From Effrenium voratum (lineage: Eukaryota; Sar; Dinophyceae; Suessiales; Symbiodiniaceae): a stretch of DNA of 64,000 nucleotides. How positions within the stretch are numbered: the first letter of the stretch is position 1; the number at the start of each line of letters is the position of its first letter. The notes under the pieces were generated by a model, which did no database searches, was not told the origin of the DNA, and saw only the letters and a program-made list of their open reading frames with translations. Shown here piece after piece: positions 24,601 to 36,600 of this stretch. A program made the translations under genes and the position numbers. The stretch is from assembly GCA_963377175.1 (NCBI GenBank), contig CAUJNA010000186.1, positions 181,001 to 245,000 on the forward strand, in the 5' to 3' direction.

Positions 24601-27600
24601 CCTCCTGCCCCTGCAGGGGCTACGTGGCAGGGGCATCATGTTCATACCCGACCAGGCAATGGAACTGGTTAGCGCGTGCGAAAAACTGAGATGGGATGGG
24701 CCCATGAGTGGTCCACTGCTGGAATGCCTATAGAAGCAACGGGATCGTCAAAACCAATGTAATCTGTATTGCACGGGGCGCGCGTCATTCTGCGGCAAGC
24801 CGGTCTCAGGAACATCAAGGGCCGAGGTGGTGGGAGCGCATGGTCAAAGAGACATCCGCTCCAACCTTTCAAGGCCCAAATTCTTCCCTTCGGATGCTTG
24901 GTTCAAACCCGCAACGGATTCGGGATCACAAACGCGCCCGAAGCTGAAGCCACGGAGGACTAAAAGGATGCGTTAATCGAATGCACTGAAAGCCACGCAC
25001 CAAACTTTTTGGAATTGCCTCCGGAATTGCCCCCAAAGTTCTTTCTGACGCTCTCACGGTTATCAACTACGTCAACGGCGAAAGTGACACAGTCCAATTG
25101 GCAGCCAGAGAGACGTGGGAGAAAGCTACTTCCAGGTTGACACCCATGGTTGTGAGAACGGTGGCGGAACTCCTGGCGACGGTGACGAATTGACTGTTTC
25201 CGACGATGAATACGAACCGATGTCTGAAGATGAAATCGATGATGCTCATCGCGGATATGAATACAGACCTTTCTCTGACCATGGGGAAGACGAATCAAGT
25301 GTCGCGCCCGCCGTACCGGCTGAGGGATGCCCAGTCCTAGAAAAGCAGGAACAAGCCTGTGTTGTCAAACCCAGCATACATCAGGTCAAGCAAATCTATC
25401 GCAACCCTGATGAACCACAAGTTTTACGCTACTCCGTCCGTATGAGCTTCGAACGAGAGAGATCGCGTCTAACAAGATTGCCGATAAGAGGGGCAAAATC
25501 TTTAGTGACGTTGCTAGATCTCAGACGACGACATTGTCAGGCATCCTGAAGCTCGCTCCAAAGCCTCGATCCAAGGCTACTAGGTTAGGCGCAAGTCCTG
25601 GCGCCGGCGTAGCGCAAAGTGGAGGGCCGGATGGATGGATGGATGGATGGGTATGTAGATGGATAAATGGATGGATAGATAGGTAGATAGAAGACAGACA
25701 GATAGATAGATAGAAAGACAAATTTAAGGAAAATTTACACGCTGACGCGACACAGCCGGCCACCGGGCACCCCTTCCCGTTCTTTGATTTCCTTTCCCTC
25801 CAAGTCCTGCTAGTTTTCGGGATGATTGGAATGAACTTTTCCTTTGCATGTCTGCCCTGACAGTTTCCTGGCATGTCCCTTCACTTCCACGTCACTGCCG
25901 TTTCAGCTCCCTTCATTTCCTTGAAGACTCCTTTATTCGCATTCTGTCCGGTCCCCTTCACGTTCTGCCCTTGCATTTTCCTGCATCTTGGTTTCTCTCC
26001 AGTGCCCTCCCCATTTTTCGTGCCATTCCTTTGACTTTCATTTTGTTCACTTCCAGTCACTCCTGCTTCCTTGCATTTCCCCTCAACCCCTTGTTTCGCA
26101 TCGCCAGCATGCATAGCATCATCTGCATCATCCGGAATGATGCTGGCAATGCTGGGGGTGTTGTCCAGTATTAGGCACCCCCCAAGAAGCGCTCGTTTTG
26201 TGACTCTGCAGGGAGATGCTACAAAACTCCTCAAAAATCGCTTAAACAAATCCGCAAATCCTTCGCCCCTTATAAGGGAGGGCCCAGCCCAAAACGTATG
26301 CGCATGGTCGGAGCATGGTCCGCGCATGGTCGGCGGCATGGGGCGCGCGGCCTTATACCTGAAGGTAAGCCCTAACGGGCTTTGGCCTGCGGCCCGATCA
26401 TGTCCGGTGGCCGGATTTACACGCTGACGCGATACAGCCGGCCACCGGGCACTTTGCCCTGCTCGTTCTGTACTTCCCTTTCCTGTAAGTCCGATTAGTA
26501 GATGTTAAGGTTTTCAGATTCTAAAAACTTTGACATTCTAAGGGTCTCAGATTTGAAGACTGTCGGAATTTAAGGTTTCAAGGGTTTAAGAATTAAGGTT
26601 TTAAGATTTAAAGTTTTTGAAGGTTATAACAGCCAGGCCATTGCCCAGCCATTTTCCATCTATTATCAGATTTCGAAGGCTTTAAGATTTATTTTCGGAG
26701 ATGTTCAGATTTGGCGACTTTCGGAATTTAAGATTTTAAGATCTCAAGATTTCAAGGCTTCAAAGTTTCAAGATTAAGAGTTTAAGGAATTTCAAATATA
26801 GCTACGACTGCAAATGAGAACATGAGAGTCCCGTCCCAGAGACTTGCACGCTTGACAACAAGCACCCCAGCGCGAGCCCTCGTGCAAACTGCCCGACTGC
26901 TACAACCACAGAAGCACGCTAACACGCGAAACCCACACGCGTAGGCTGCAGCATCACGCATGCGTAGACCGGAACCATGGCGGAAGTTGCCCGAAGTTGC
27001 CCCCAGGGCGCTTCTCAGTCATGTGCCTGTGCAGTCAGGGAGACGAAGCAGGAGCCGCGACTGCAAACGCGCTCGAACGGGTGGAGGCGGCAAGTTGCCC
27101 ACAGGGCGCCTCTCAGTCATATACCGCTTCAGCCATGGAGAAAAGGCGCTGGTCGCGCTAGCCGGGGAGTGCAGGTTGCAGTTGCTTCCGTTGGATGTCT
27201 CCCGCCCTGTCACTTCATTTTCCTGCATTTGAAAGTCGCTACTCGTTATCTACCTGAAAGTTGCCCGCAGGGTGCTTCAAGAAGTGGAAGGAGGGCAGGG
27301 ATGGGGCCTGCGGCTTTTTGCAGCCACACGGCCTGGCCAGCGGCAGGCAGGGAAGCGCCGGCTGCGTGCCCGGCCTGGGATGCCCTTCCTGGGACTTGAA
27401 TGAAAAGAGGGGGGGGCGAAGGGTGGGTTCGGGGGGGGGGGTGGGGTCATGATTGGCAGTGTTCTATTTGGCAGTGGATGGGCGGGCGGGGGGGGGGGGG
27501 GGGGCGGTGGGGGGGGGGGGCGGGGGGGGGGGGGGCGGCGGGGGGCGGGGGGGGCCGGGGCGTGGGGGGGGCTGGGAGGGGGGGTGGCGGTGGGGGGGGG

Positions 27601-30600
27601 GGTTTGGGTTTTGTTTTTGTTTTTTTTGTATGTTTGTTTTTGTATTTTTTTTTTGTTTTTTTTTTTTCTTTTTTTTTTTTTTTGTTTTAGTCGTTTTTTT
27701 TGTTATTTTTTTTTTTGTTTCCATTTTTCGTTTTCCACCAGGTCCACTCCTTCCATACATTATTACGCATCCATTCTCCAACACTGTTCCACCCGCTTCC
27801 ACAAGCTGCCAGCAGTGTCGCCGTAAGAGCAGTTTGGCAGTTTCAAGGGAAGCCGATGGAAGCTAAGGGGCGCCAGACAACACAAGCAGACTGAACACCC
27901 CGCATCTGTTGACCGTGCGCGGCACAGCGTCGCGAGGCATTTTGCAAGCGTAGTTTGGCAGTTTTAAGGAAGGCCGAGTGAAGCCAAGGGACTCCAAACA
28001 ACATGAGCAGATTGAACAACCCACAGCCGTGCAGCGCGCGTGGCCACGCGCTTCGCCCTGTTTTTCTCTCGCGCACCAGAGCGTAGCTCCGGGCGCCTGA
28101 GTGTCCCAGTCCGAGGCAGTGTCTGCTGCAAGTGAAACAGAGGGAAGCCGAGTGAAGCCAAGGGAAGCCAAACAAAGCTAGACAACACGAGCAGATTGAA
28201 CAACCCACTCCTGTCGACCGCGCGCTGCACGCAGGGCCGTGCCTAACCCAGGCAGGGTCGTGGCACAAGCAACGTCAGGTGTCACACAGCGCCTGAAAAA
28301 TGTTCGTCGCACAAGCAGCAACATGTTTCACATAGCAGCCACCAAGAATGTTCATCGTGCTTGCAGCAACACGTTTCACGCGGCAGCTCGTGATGACGTT
28401 CGCCGCAGAAGCAGCAACATTTCTCGCGCAGCAGCTTTCAAAAACATGCGTCGCATCAGCAGCAACATGTGTCACACAGCAGCCACTGCAAACGTCAGTC
28501 GCTCAAGCAGCAACATGTGTCACGCAACAGTCACGTCGGACTAGCAGCAACATGTATGACGCAACAGATTCGTCGCAGTAGCAGCGACGGAACTTTTTTT
28601 TCGTCGCATAGCCTCGCAGGCCAGTTGCAAGAGACCAAAAAAAAGGTAAGAGTAGGAAGCAAGGTCCACTTCAGCAACAAGCCCTTGGCTTGGCGCCAGG
28701 TGGTTGGAAACCAGCTCTGTGGGCAAGCCAACCCTTGAACCGTTTCAGCCAAGCAAAGCGCCTCAAACAAACCTGTCGCTGAGGGCTGTTTCAGTAGTCT
28801 TGTGTTTCCTCACCGCGGCGCGACTCTTTCACTGTAAGACACGAAAAAAGAACGTGAAAACACCCTGGGAATGTCACATGTTGTGCATTATTGCCTACAA
28901 AGGCAGGGCCGACTTGCGGTGTTTTATTCGTAGCAGTTGCAGCTCGCAGCTCAGACTCGTTCAAACTCTTAGACAGCTGGAGCCGCACCTGAAACACGCC
29001 AACAGGCGTCAGCCACATGCGCATAGTCAAGCATCACGCGCGGTCTAGCGCCGGAAGAAGGGGAAAGTTGCCCGCGGGGCGCTTCTACATCACTCGCGTG
29101 TTCGGCCATGGACAAGGAGCTGCAGGCTGGCGACAGTTGCCCACGGGGCGCTGGGAACTGATTTAGCGCGCATGGCAAGCGGGGCTGGGCACCTGGAGAT
29201 GGCTGGTGCCTCTTCCATGCGGTGGCAAGGTACGGGGCCAGGCCTGGAGCAGGTGCTAGGCCGCGCTGGTGTCTGCGTGCTGCAGCGGAGATCTACTTGC
29301 AGGCGCTAGAGTGGCTGTGGGCGGCGCTGGCTGGACCAGATGCCGCAGCAACTGAAGCAGCTTGCGTGCCAGAAACGGAGGCGGAGTTGGAGCGACACCG
29401 AGAATTCGTTCGACGGCGCGGCGGCGTGGAGGCACAGGTTCCAGACGCCAAGCTGGTGCTGTGGAGTAAGGTGCTGGCTGTGGTGGAGCAGCCCAACTGT
29501 CTGGACTCCTTCCATCATGGGACCAGCGCAGAATTGTGGGCGCTCACCCAGCAGTTCGACTTCGATGCTATAGTATGGAGCGGCGTCCCTGACGCGAACT
29601 ACTGGGCACGAACTCAGACTCGTGTCACAGACGCAGAATGCCGGACGGCAGTGGCTCGGCTCCCGACCGTGCTGCAGCTGCTGCACCGAGAGATCGGCAA
29701 CGTGGGGCACTATGATCTGCTCGGGACCGATGCCGTGTCTCCGCAGCCGTTTGCGCGGACACCTTGGGTGAGGCGGTGGGCCGAAGGCGGCAGTGAAGCC
29801 ATATGGGAAGTGCTAGGCATGCCAAGGCGGCCCGAGCGCATCCAGGCTCCAATTCCTGAAGCGGAGGCGGACGTCTGGTCCGAGCCAGAAACCAACAGTG
29901 ACGTGCCCTTGTCAGACAAAAACTCTAACAAAATAGACATGGAAACCGCTAGTGTGCCAAGGCGGCCCGAGCGCATCCATGCTCCAATTCCTGAAGCGGA
30001 GGCGGACGTCTGGTCCGAGCCAGAAACCAACAGTGACGTGCCCTTGTCAGACAAAAACTTTGACAAAATAGAGATGGAAACCGACAGTGTGCAGTCGTGG
30101 GACTCGCAGGATGCCAGCGACGAAGCTGAAGAGCTCGGCCCGGTGGCGGTGGAAGCCAGCAAGACGTGGACCACCCTGGAAGACACAGACATCCACCTTG
30201 CCGAACAAGCGGCATCCCTGCTGCGGCCGACGCCGCTGCTGCCGCCGCCGCTCCCGGCCTGGAGTGCCAGCATGTGCGCGCCTGCCTCAGGAATAGTCTA
30301 CCCCGCCGTGCACTGCGCGTTTGCAGGCTGCGCTTGGTGCAGCGAGATGCAGCCGTGTCAAGAGGCCTCGGGGCACGCTGGAGCGTGGGTGGTGCCAGAC
30401 TTACACTGGACTCGCCTGAGTGGCAACTGCTGCGGCAAGGCGAACACGTGTCTCTGGGCTCACTTGGCCGCGTGCCACTGGGACAGCCTGTGTGCCGGCC
30501 AGCCAGGGCAGGAGTGGTGGCAGGCCAAGAGCCGGTACATGCAAGCCCTTGTTTGCCGAGAGGAGGCATCCGTGCCTGCAGTGGGCTGGAGCGTGGATCG

Positions 30601-33600
30601 GCGCACGCTACGCCGTCTCCAACAGGAGAGACGCGAGGAGCACTGCGTGGCCTTGGTGTGCGCCTGTTGCGCGGGAGTGCAGCCTGGAGGTCCTAACGGC
30701 AACGTAGGATACGTGTCAGTGCGCGAGCTGTTCACAACCGTGTCAGCCGAGAGCTTTGCCGCGAACTGGAGCTTGACAGAGTACATTCGCAAGTACGGCG
30801 AGCACGCGGCCGTGAGAGATCGGCTTCCAGAGCAGGATTGGCAGCTGTCGCTGCCGCCCGATCTGTTTGAGGGGCAGCGAATTCTGTGCTGCCCAGAAGA
30901 CCGCGTGTGTGCCGCGTGTCCAGCCACGCAAGAGCAACTCTGTGCTGAGTGCAAGCTGCCACTGTGCCGGACATGCTGGAGCCGGTTGCGGCAGAGCACG
31001 TGCCCGCAAGTCCCGCAAGCTCTGGCCAATGACAACTGGTACGGGTATCCTCTGAATTTCTTATATCAAGAAAAGGTGCGGTGGATTGAGGCCGCGGCAG
31101 CATGTCCCGTGTGGACGTCCGTGGTGAGTTTCTATATAGAGGAAGATCGCGGGCACCTGATGGAGGAAGAGCTGCGTCGCAGCGACTTCCGCGTGGCCGT
31201 GCGAGGCAATGTTAGCTCCTTCAGCATGCCTTGGGAGGAGATCTACGGCAGTCTCCACCGCTTAGGGGCAGAGGCTGTGCTGCATCAGCTGCCGCACGCG
31301 GTCCCGGTGCTCAACACCATGGTGAAGTTGACAATCAAGGGCATGCGGCACGCCGAGATCGTGGAGTGGGTGGCTGGCGCGAAGCTTCGCCCGTGGATCG
31401 TCGTGAGGTTGTTGGAGCACCTGATCGACAGCGGACATCCCATGTGTGAGGCATGGGCAGACAAAGCCGCGCTCAAAGAAAGCTTGAAGCAGCGGGTGTG
31501 CAGCAGGTACGGCAAAGACGAAATGTCGCCGGTGACCATGGAGGCTGCCCCGATGGCGCGGGAGGAAGCCGACCAAAGCGGCGGAGGGCAGAAAAAGCAC
31601 GCCACACCTGAAGCGGCCAGCGTGCATGAAGTCAACGGCGAGGCCTTTGCTGGCATAGTGCGGCCGCACGTGTTGTCGTCCGACTACACTAGCTCCCAGG
31701 TGCACGACGTAGACGTGCAGGAAATTGTGCAGCTAGCCAAGCTCACCACGCACGTGCAGGTAAAAACCGGGCAAAGCTTCTGGGACCAGTGGCAAAATCG
31801 GTTCGTCAGCTGGGCGTACCCTTTCAGCCTGCCCGCGCCAGTGGGCGGTCCGGATTTCCCGTCCAAGTCGCGGGACCGCAGGGGCAGTGAGGCAGCCGTG
31901 CTCACGCCCTTTGCATACATGCAATCTCTGGCCCGGCGCGTGGAGAGCTCCATTCGCAACTCCTGGGATCTAGTGCCCGGGGTGCGCCGCATCACGATGA
32001 AGTGGCATTCAGTGTGGCACTCCGACCTGTGGCGTCGGCTCAAAGGCAAGCGGGCGGAGCTGAGGGAAACTCCCGATCACGCATGGGTAGAAGCCGCGCA
32101 AAGCCTGTACAAAAAGTTGCAGAAAGGGGTGTACACAGCGCGCCGCAATGTGTGCAAGCCCATCAACTACGATGCGCGGAAGTTGTGGTACGCCAAAGAC
32201 TTGACGCTGCCGGAGCAGGAGCTGCTGCGGGAAGTGCGGCACACGCAGCAGACCATGCCGGGGACGGTGGAGGTCCGTCGCCGCATCGGCCGGTTCTTGT
32301 TCGGGGCCCGGGTGGAGCTAGGAGAGCCGCTGTTCCTGACATTGTCGCCCACCACGCGGCACAACGGCCTCTGCCTCAAGTTCTCGCGATATCGCCGTGC
32401 GGACCCGGCAGCAGCAGGCATGTCCGGGCCATGGTTCGCACGGGACTCGCCTCAGGTGTGGGACACGGCTGATGTCCAAATCGAGCTGCCGAATTATGAC
32501 GTCCGGCGAGAGCTGACAGCCAGAGACCCGTGGGCGGTTGTCGTCGCCTTCCAGGCCATGGTGCGCTTCGTGTTTGGCACCCTGCTCGGCCTGCGCATGT
32601 GCTTCCGATGCCCAAATTGCACGTGCCGCGATCAGACAGGGCACGGGTTTCACGTGACGGGCGGCGTGCTGGGCCTGGTCCGCGCCATGTGCGGCGCGAT
32701 TGAGTACCAAGCAAACTCGACACCGCATTTTCACTGCAACGTGTACTTGGCGTGCGTGTGGCAGCAGCCCCTGCAGAAACTTGCCGACCAGCTGCAGGCC
32801 GAAGTGCTGCGTGTGGCGGAAGTGTTCGACTTTCAGCAGTGGCTGCATTGCGAGGAGCATGTTCTGCACGAGAAGCACCAAGCCGAGGTGCAGGCAGTGA
32901 AAAAAGTCGTGGCTGCAAAACTACCGCGGTCCAGAGAAGGACGCTTTGTGCTTGTGGCCCTGCTTCCTACTGCAAGACACGCAGCCGAGCGCGTGGACGC
33001 AAGATCAAGCAGAACAGGCGGCAGCCACGGATGCAGCGAGGTTCAAGGCAGCCTACGATGCAGCTGTGCAGCAAAAGCTGACGCATCAGCAGCATCACGT
33101 GCACCCGTGGAGTGCCTCGCAGCAAGCCCGCTTGCCGCTGCCAGCGTGCCGCAAAAAGAACGCACCGAATAAATGCAAGCACGGCTTCCCGCGGCCGCCC
33201 AATCCGCGCTGCAGAGTCATTTGCCGCGGCAACGCGCGCAAGTTCAAGCTCAGCACCCGGGGTCGCCGTAATGCGCTGGGCACTGTGCTCGGTCGCCGGC
33301 GCGATCCGTGGCTGTCTGGCACCTGCCGAGCGTTCGCCTTGATGCTGATGGGCAACAGTCACACCGGCCTGAACTACCGCGTGCCTCTGGCGAGCAGCAC
33401 GCATGATCCGGACTGCGCTCGGGACTGCCTTGGGGCGCAGACCGTCCGACGGCTCCAGCGAGCCATCGCCCAAGCGGCTCGCCGTGCCACCAAGTATTTC
33501 ACGGGGTACTTACAAAAACCGCAGCCTCTGGGCCGGAAAGAGCTGCAGCACGCGGCGAGGCAATTGAGCTTCTTGGACACCAAGCCGTGTGAGGGCAAGG

Positions 33601-36600
33601 AGCTGCAGCGATACAGGCAAGTCGTCAACCGGGTGCTGGGAGACCTCGAGTGTCGTTGCTCCGTCCGACCACTCACGGAAGAGTTCATGCTGGCTGGCTT
33701 TTGGGACGTGAGCGAGCCGTCTTCGGCCGAGTGCATTCGCAACTTCTGTGTGGCCCCATTCGTGGGGCACGAGTGGTTGACGCAGCTTGATGCAGTCGCC
33801 GAACAGCGGAAGAAACTCAAGCCACACAGCAAAGGCAACGCAGAGTTCAAGCTGTCTGAGCTGCACGGGTGGCGAGGCACGGACCCACGCGTGTACTTCT
33901 TGTCTCCATGGGAGTTTGTGAAATGGTGGGAAGTGAAGAAGCTGCAGCCGCCTTCTGCGGCGGCCGAAGGGGACGAGCGCGGCCTGAGTGAGTGGAGCCC
34001 CGGACGCTCCCAGAGCATGGCGCAAGGCCAGGCGTCTGCGCCCGCAGACGGCTGGAAGTTCGGACGGGACTATCGCTGGCGCGACCCCTTGCCACCCCGT
34101 CTCGCAGCGAGCGTCCTGCGCCCGCCGTGCAAGAGCCAAACCCAGGCGGCCGCAGCGCACTACCTGCAACGGCGTCAGGAGCCTGTGGTGCCTTTCCCAC
34201 GCCTGTGCCCGCTTCCAAAAAGTGACATGCCCGCAGACACACAAGCACGGTTCCTGAACGTGTATCTGCGACCTTGGACCTTGGATGCGGCAGACGCGAG
34301 CCTGCACGTGCCGCACATCACGGCGCTGGACCTGCCCATTTCCTCCCTGCAAGCAAGTAAGCCACGGCGACGGCTGCTACAAAAGACAGCCCCTGCAGAC
34401 AGAAGCCACAGCGCAGCTTGGCGAGACTATGCGACGCAGCACGCGGTGTCCGAGCACGCTGCCAGGACAATCCGCAACTTCTTGGCCGCGGCCGAATGCA
34501 CGCCTGACGAAGAAGACTTGGAGCAGGACAAGAAGGAGAAGCAATGCGCCGAAGTGGACACGACTTGGGTGGATGTAGCCACAGTTCGCCGACTCAGTGA
34601 GGGCGGCGGCTTCCAGTACTCCAGCCGCACGGCCCCCGCAGTGCGCAACATAGTCCAGCAGTGGCGCACCAATGCCGATGCGGAGCAAGTGGCGGACCTC
34701 GCGCGGTGCGCAGGGGTCCCAGATCCCAAGGAAGCCCTCGGAGCCGGAGCAGGAGATGCACCGCAGGAGCGGCCGAGCGAAGCGCGCGCTCAGCCGGCAG
34801 TGGCGTGCCTGTACGGCAAGCTGAGTGCACAGGCAGCTGCGCTATGGCTGCGCAACTTGCACGACCCCAGCACTCTGGCACGGCCCAGCGCAGAGCAGCA
34901 GGCCTTTTTGCAGGCCGTGATAGATCGCTGCCTGCGGGAAGCATGCGAGGAGGCAGAGGACAAGCCCTTTCGTAGCGAGCCACTGCGTGCCTTCTTGCAC
35001 GGCGTGCCCGGGGCGGGCAAGAGCCAGACCCTCAAGTGGCTGCGCGGCTTTTTCGAAGAGATATGCGGGTGGATGCAGGGGCAAGAGTTTGTGTACTTGG
35101 CCTCACAAAACACCCAAGCTGCGCTGATCGACGGAAACACGCTGCACTCGTTTGCCGAGCTGCAAGTCAAGGCTCCCAAGCAGAGGCGACAAACGCAGTT
35201 TGGCCCCGACAAATTCGTCAAGTACCAACGACTCCGGTGGCTGATAACCGCCTGTTTTGGACGCACGGCGAGGACGGCATGCAGCACTTGTTTGAGCTGA
35301 CAAAAGAACATCGCTGCGTGGACCCGTGGCTGAGCCACGTGCTCTTGCAAGCCCGGTATGGGCGGCTGTCCCAAGAGGTGTGGTGCTTCCTACACGGCTA
35401 TCCCACGCTGCACGCAGGCAGTTGGTGCCCGAACAGCGGCCAGTGCGATCGCGCAGTCGACTGCAAGCAGGACCGGTGCAACGGACTGGCCGCAGCGTGG
35501 CAGCGGGAGATCCAATCCGGCACCCCACGCTCGTGGGACGTCCGCGTGAGGGAGGAGTGTGACGTGTGCGCCACCGAGCGAGAGCGCCGGCGCATCGTCG
35601 CTGGCTCTGCACGTGAGACGCCTGATCCACAGGCAGCTAAGTTTCTAGAAGGACCTTTCGTGCACGGCTTCAACGCGGCCAAGTATGTAGCTGCACTGCT
35701 GCGAGCCCGATGGGTGGCCCACGAGCGGCAACACGTGCTCCTTTGGGTTGTGGCGCAGGATACACCTCTGTTTCAGCTCGAGCCGGAAGCTGCGATCGGG
35801 GAGCTGCAAGCTCGCAAAGAAAACTGGCTGCAGCGCCACGACCAGGCCACTGGCGGCATCATGGGCTTGCTGCCTTTGCGTCCCGGCATGCCGGTTCGCG
35901 TCACGCAGACTCTGCCCGAGCTGCGGCCACTGCGCTTGTTCAAAAACAGTCGCGCGAAGCTGTTGAACTGGTGCTTGCAGGATGCGGATGCTGCGGCGGT
36001 GCAGGCGACTACCGCAACCGAAGTCGTTCTGCAAAGCATGCCGACATGTCTCCTGATACAAGTCGAGGGTGCCACTTGGAAACAGCTACCGAGCCTCCCC
36101 GCCGGGGTCGCATGCATCCGGCCAGTGCAGCAGCACTGGAAGGTCGCTGCGACCGGCAGTGCCACCGTTTTGCGAAGAGGCTTCCCAGTGGCTTGTGACT
36201 ATGCCGGCACAGCGCACTCCTTCATGGGAGCCACACTGCCCGCCTGCACATTCGATCTTGGGTTCTGGGACAGCACGCCCTCGCGAGACGCGCAGCTCAG
36301 TGCCTACATGTGTTTGTCTCGCGTGAAGCGCGCCGAGGACTTGTGCGTGAGCCGGCCATTTGGGCCCAACCTCTTGGGCCAAGGCGATCTCACAGGCCCG
36401 CGCACGCTGCTCGAAACGCACCGGCAGACCATTACCTTGGAAGAAGCCAAGGTGAGGTTCCAGCAGGAAGCCAAGCAACGCAGCCGGCACCCGGAAGTGC
36501 TGCTGAGCTGTCGCCTCTGCAGCGTAGCGCGCGCAGGTCAGGAGTCGCTCAAGCCCCTGACCGCTTGCTTGGCGAACGAAGACGCCGCCCGCTTCAGCGT

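Noticed and set aside
27400..27866. Poly-Gly / Phe-rich ORFs over the G/T tracts
   Set aside because: They mirror homopolymer runs in three frames at once and have no protein-like composition.
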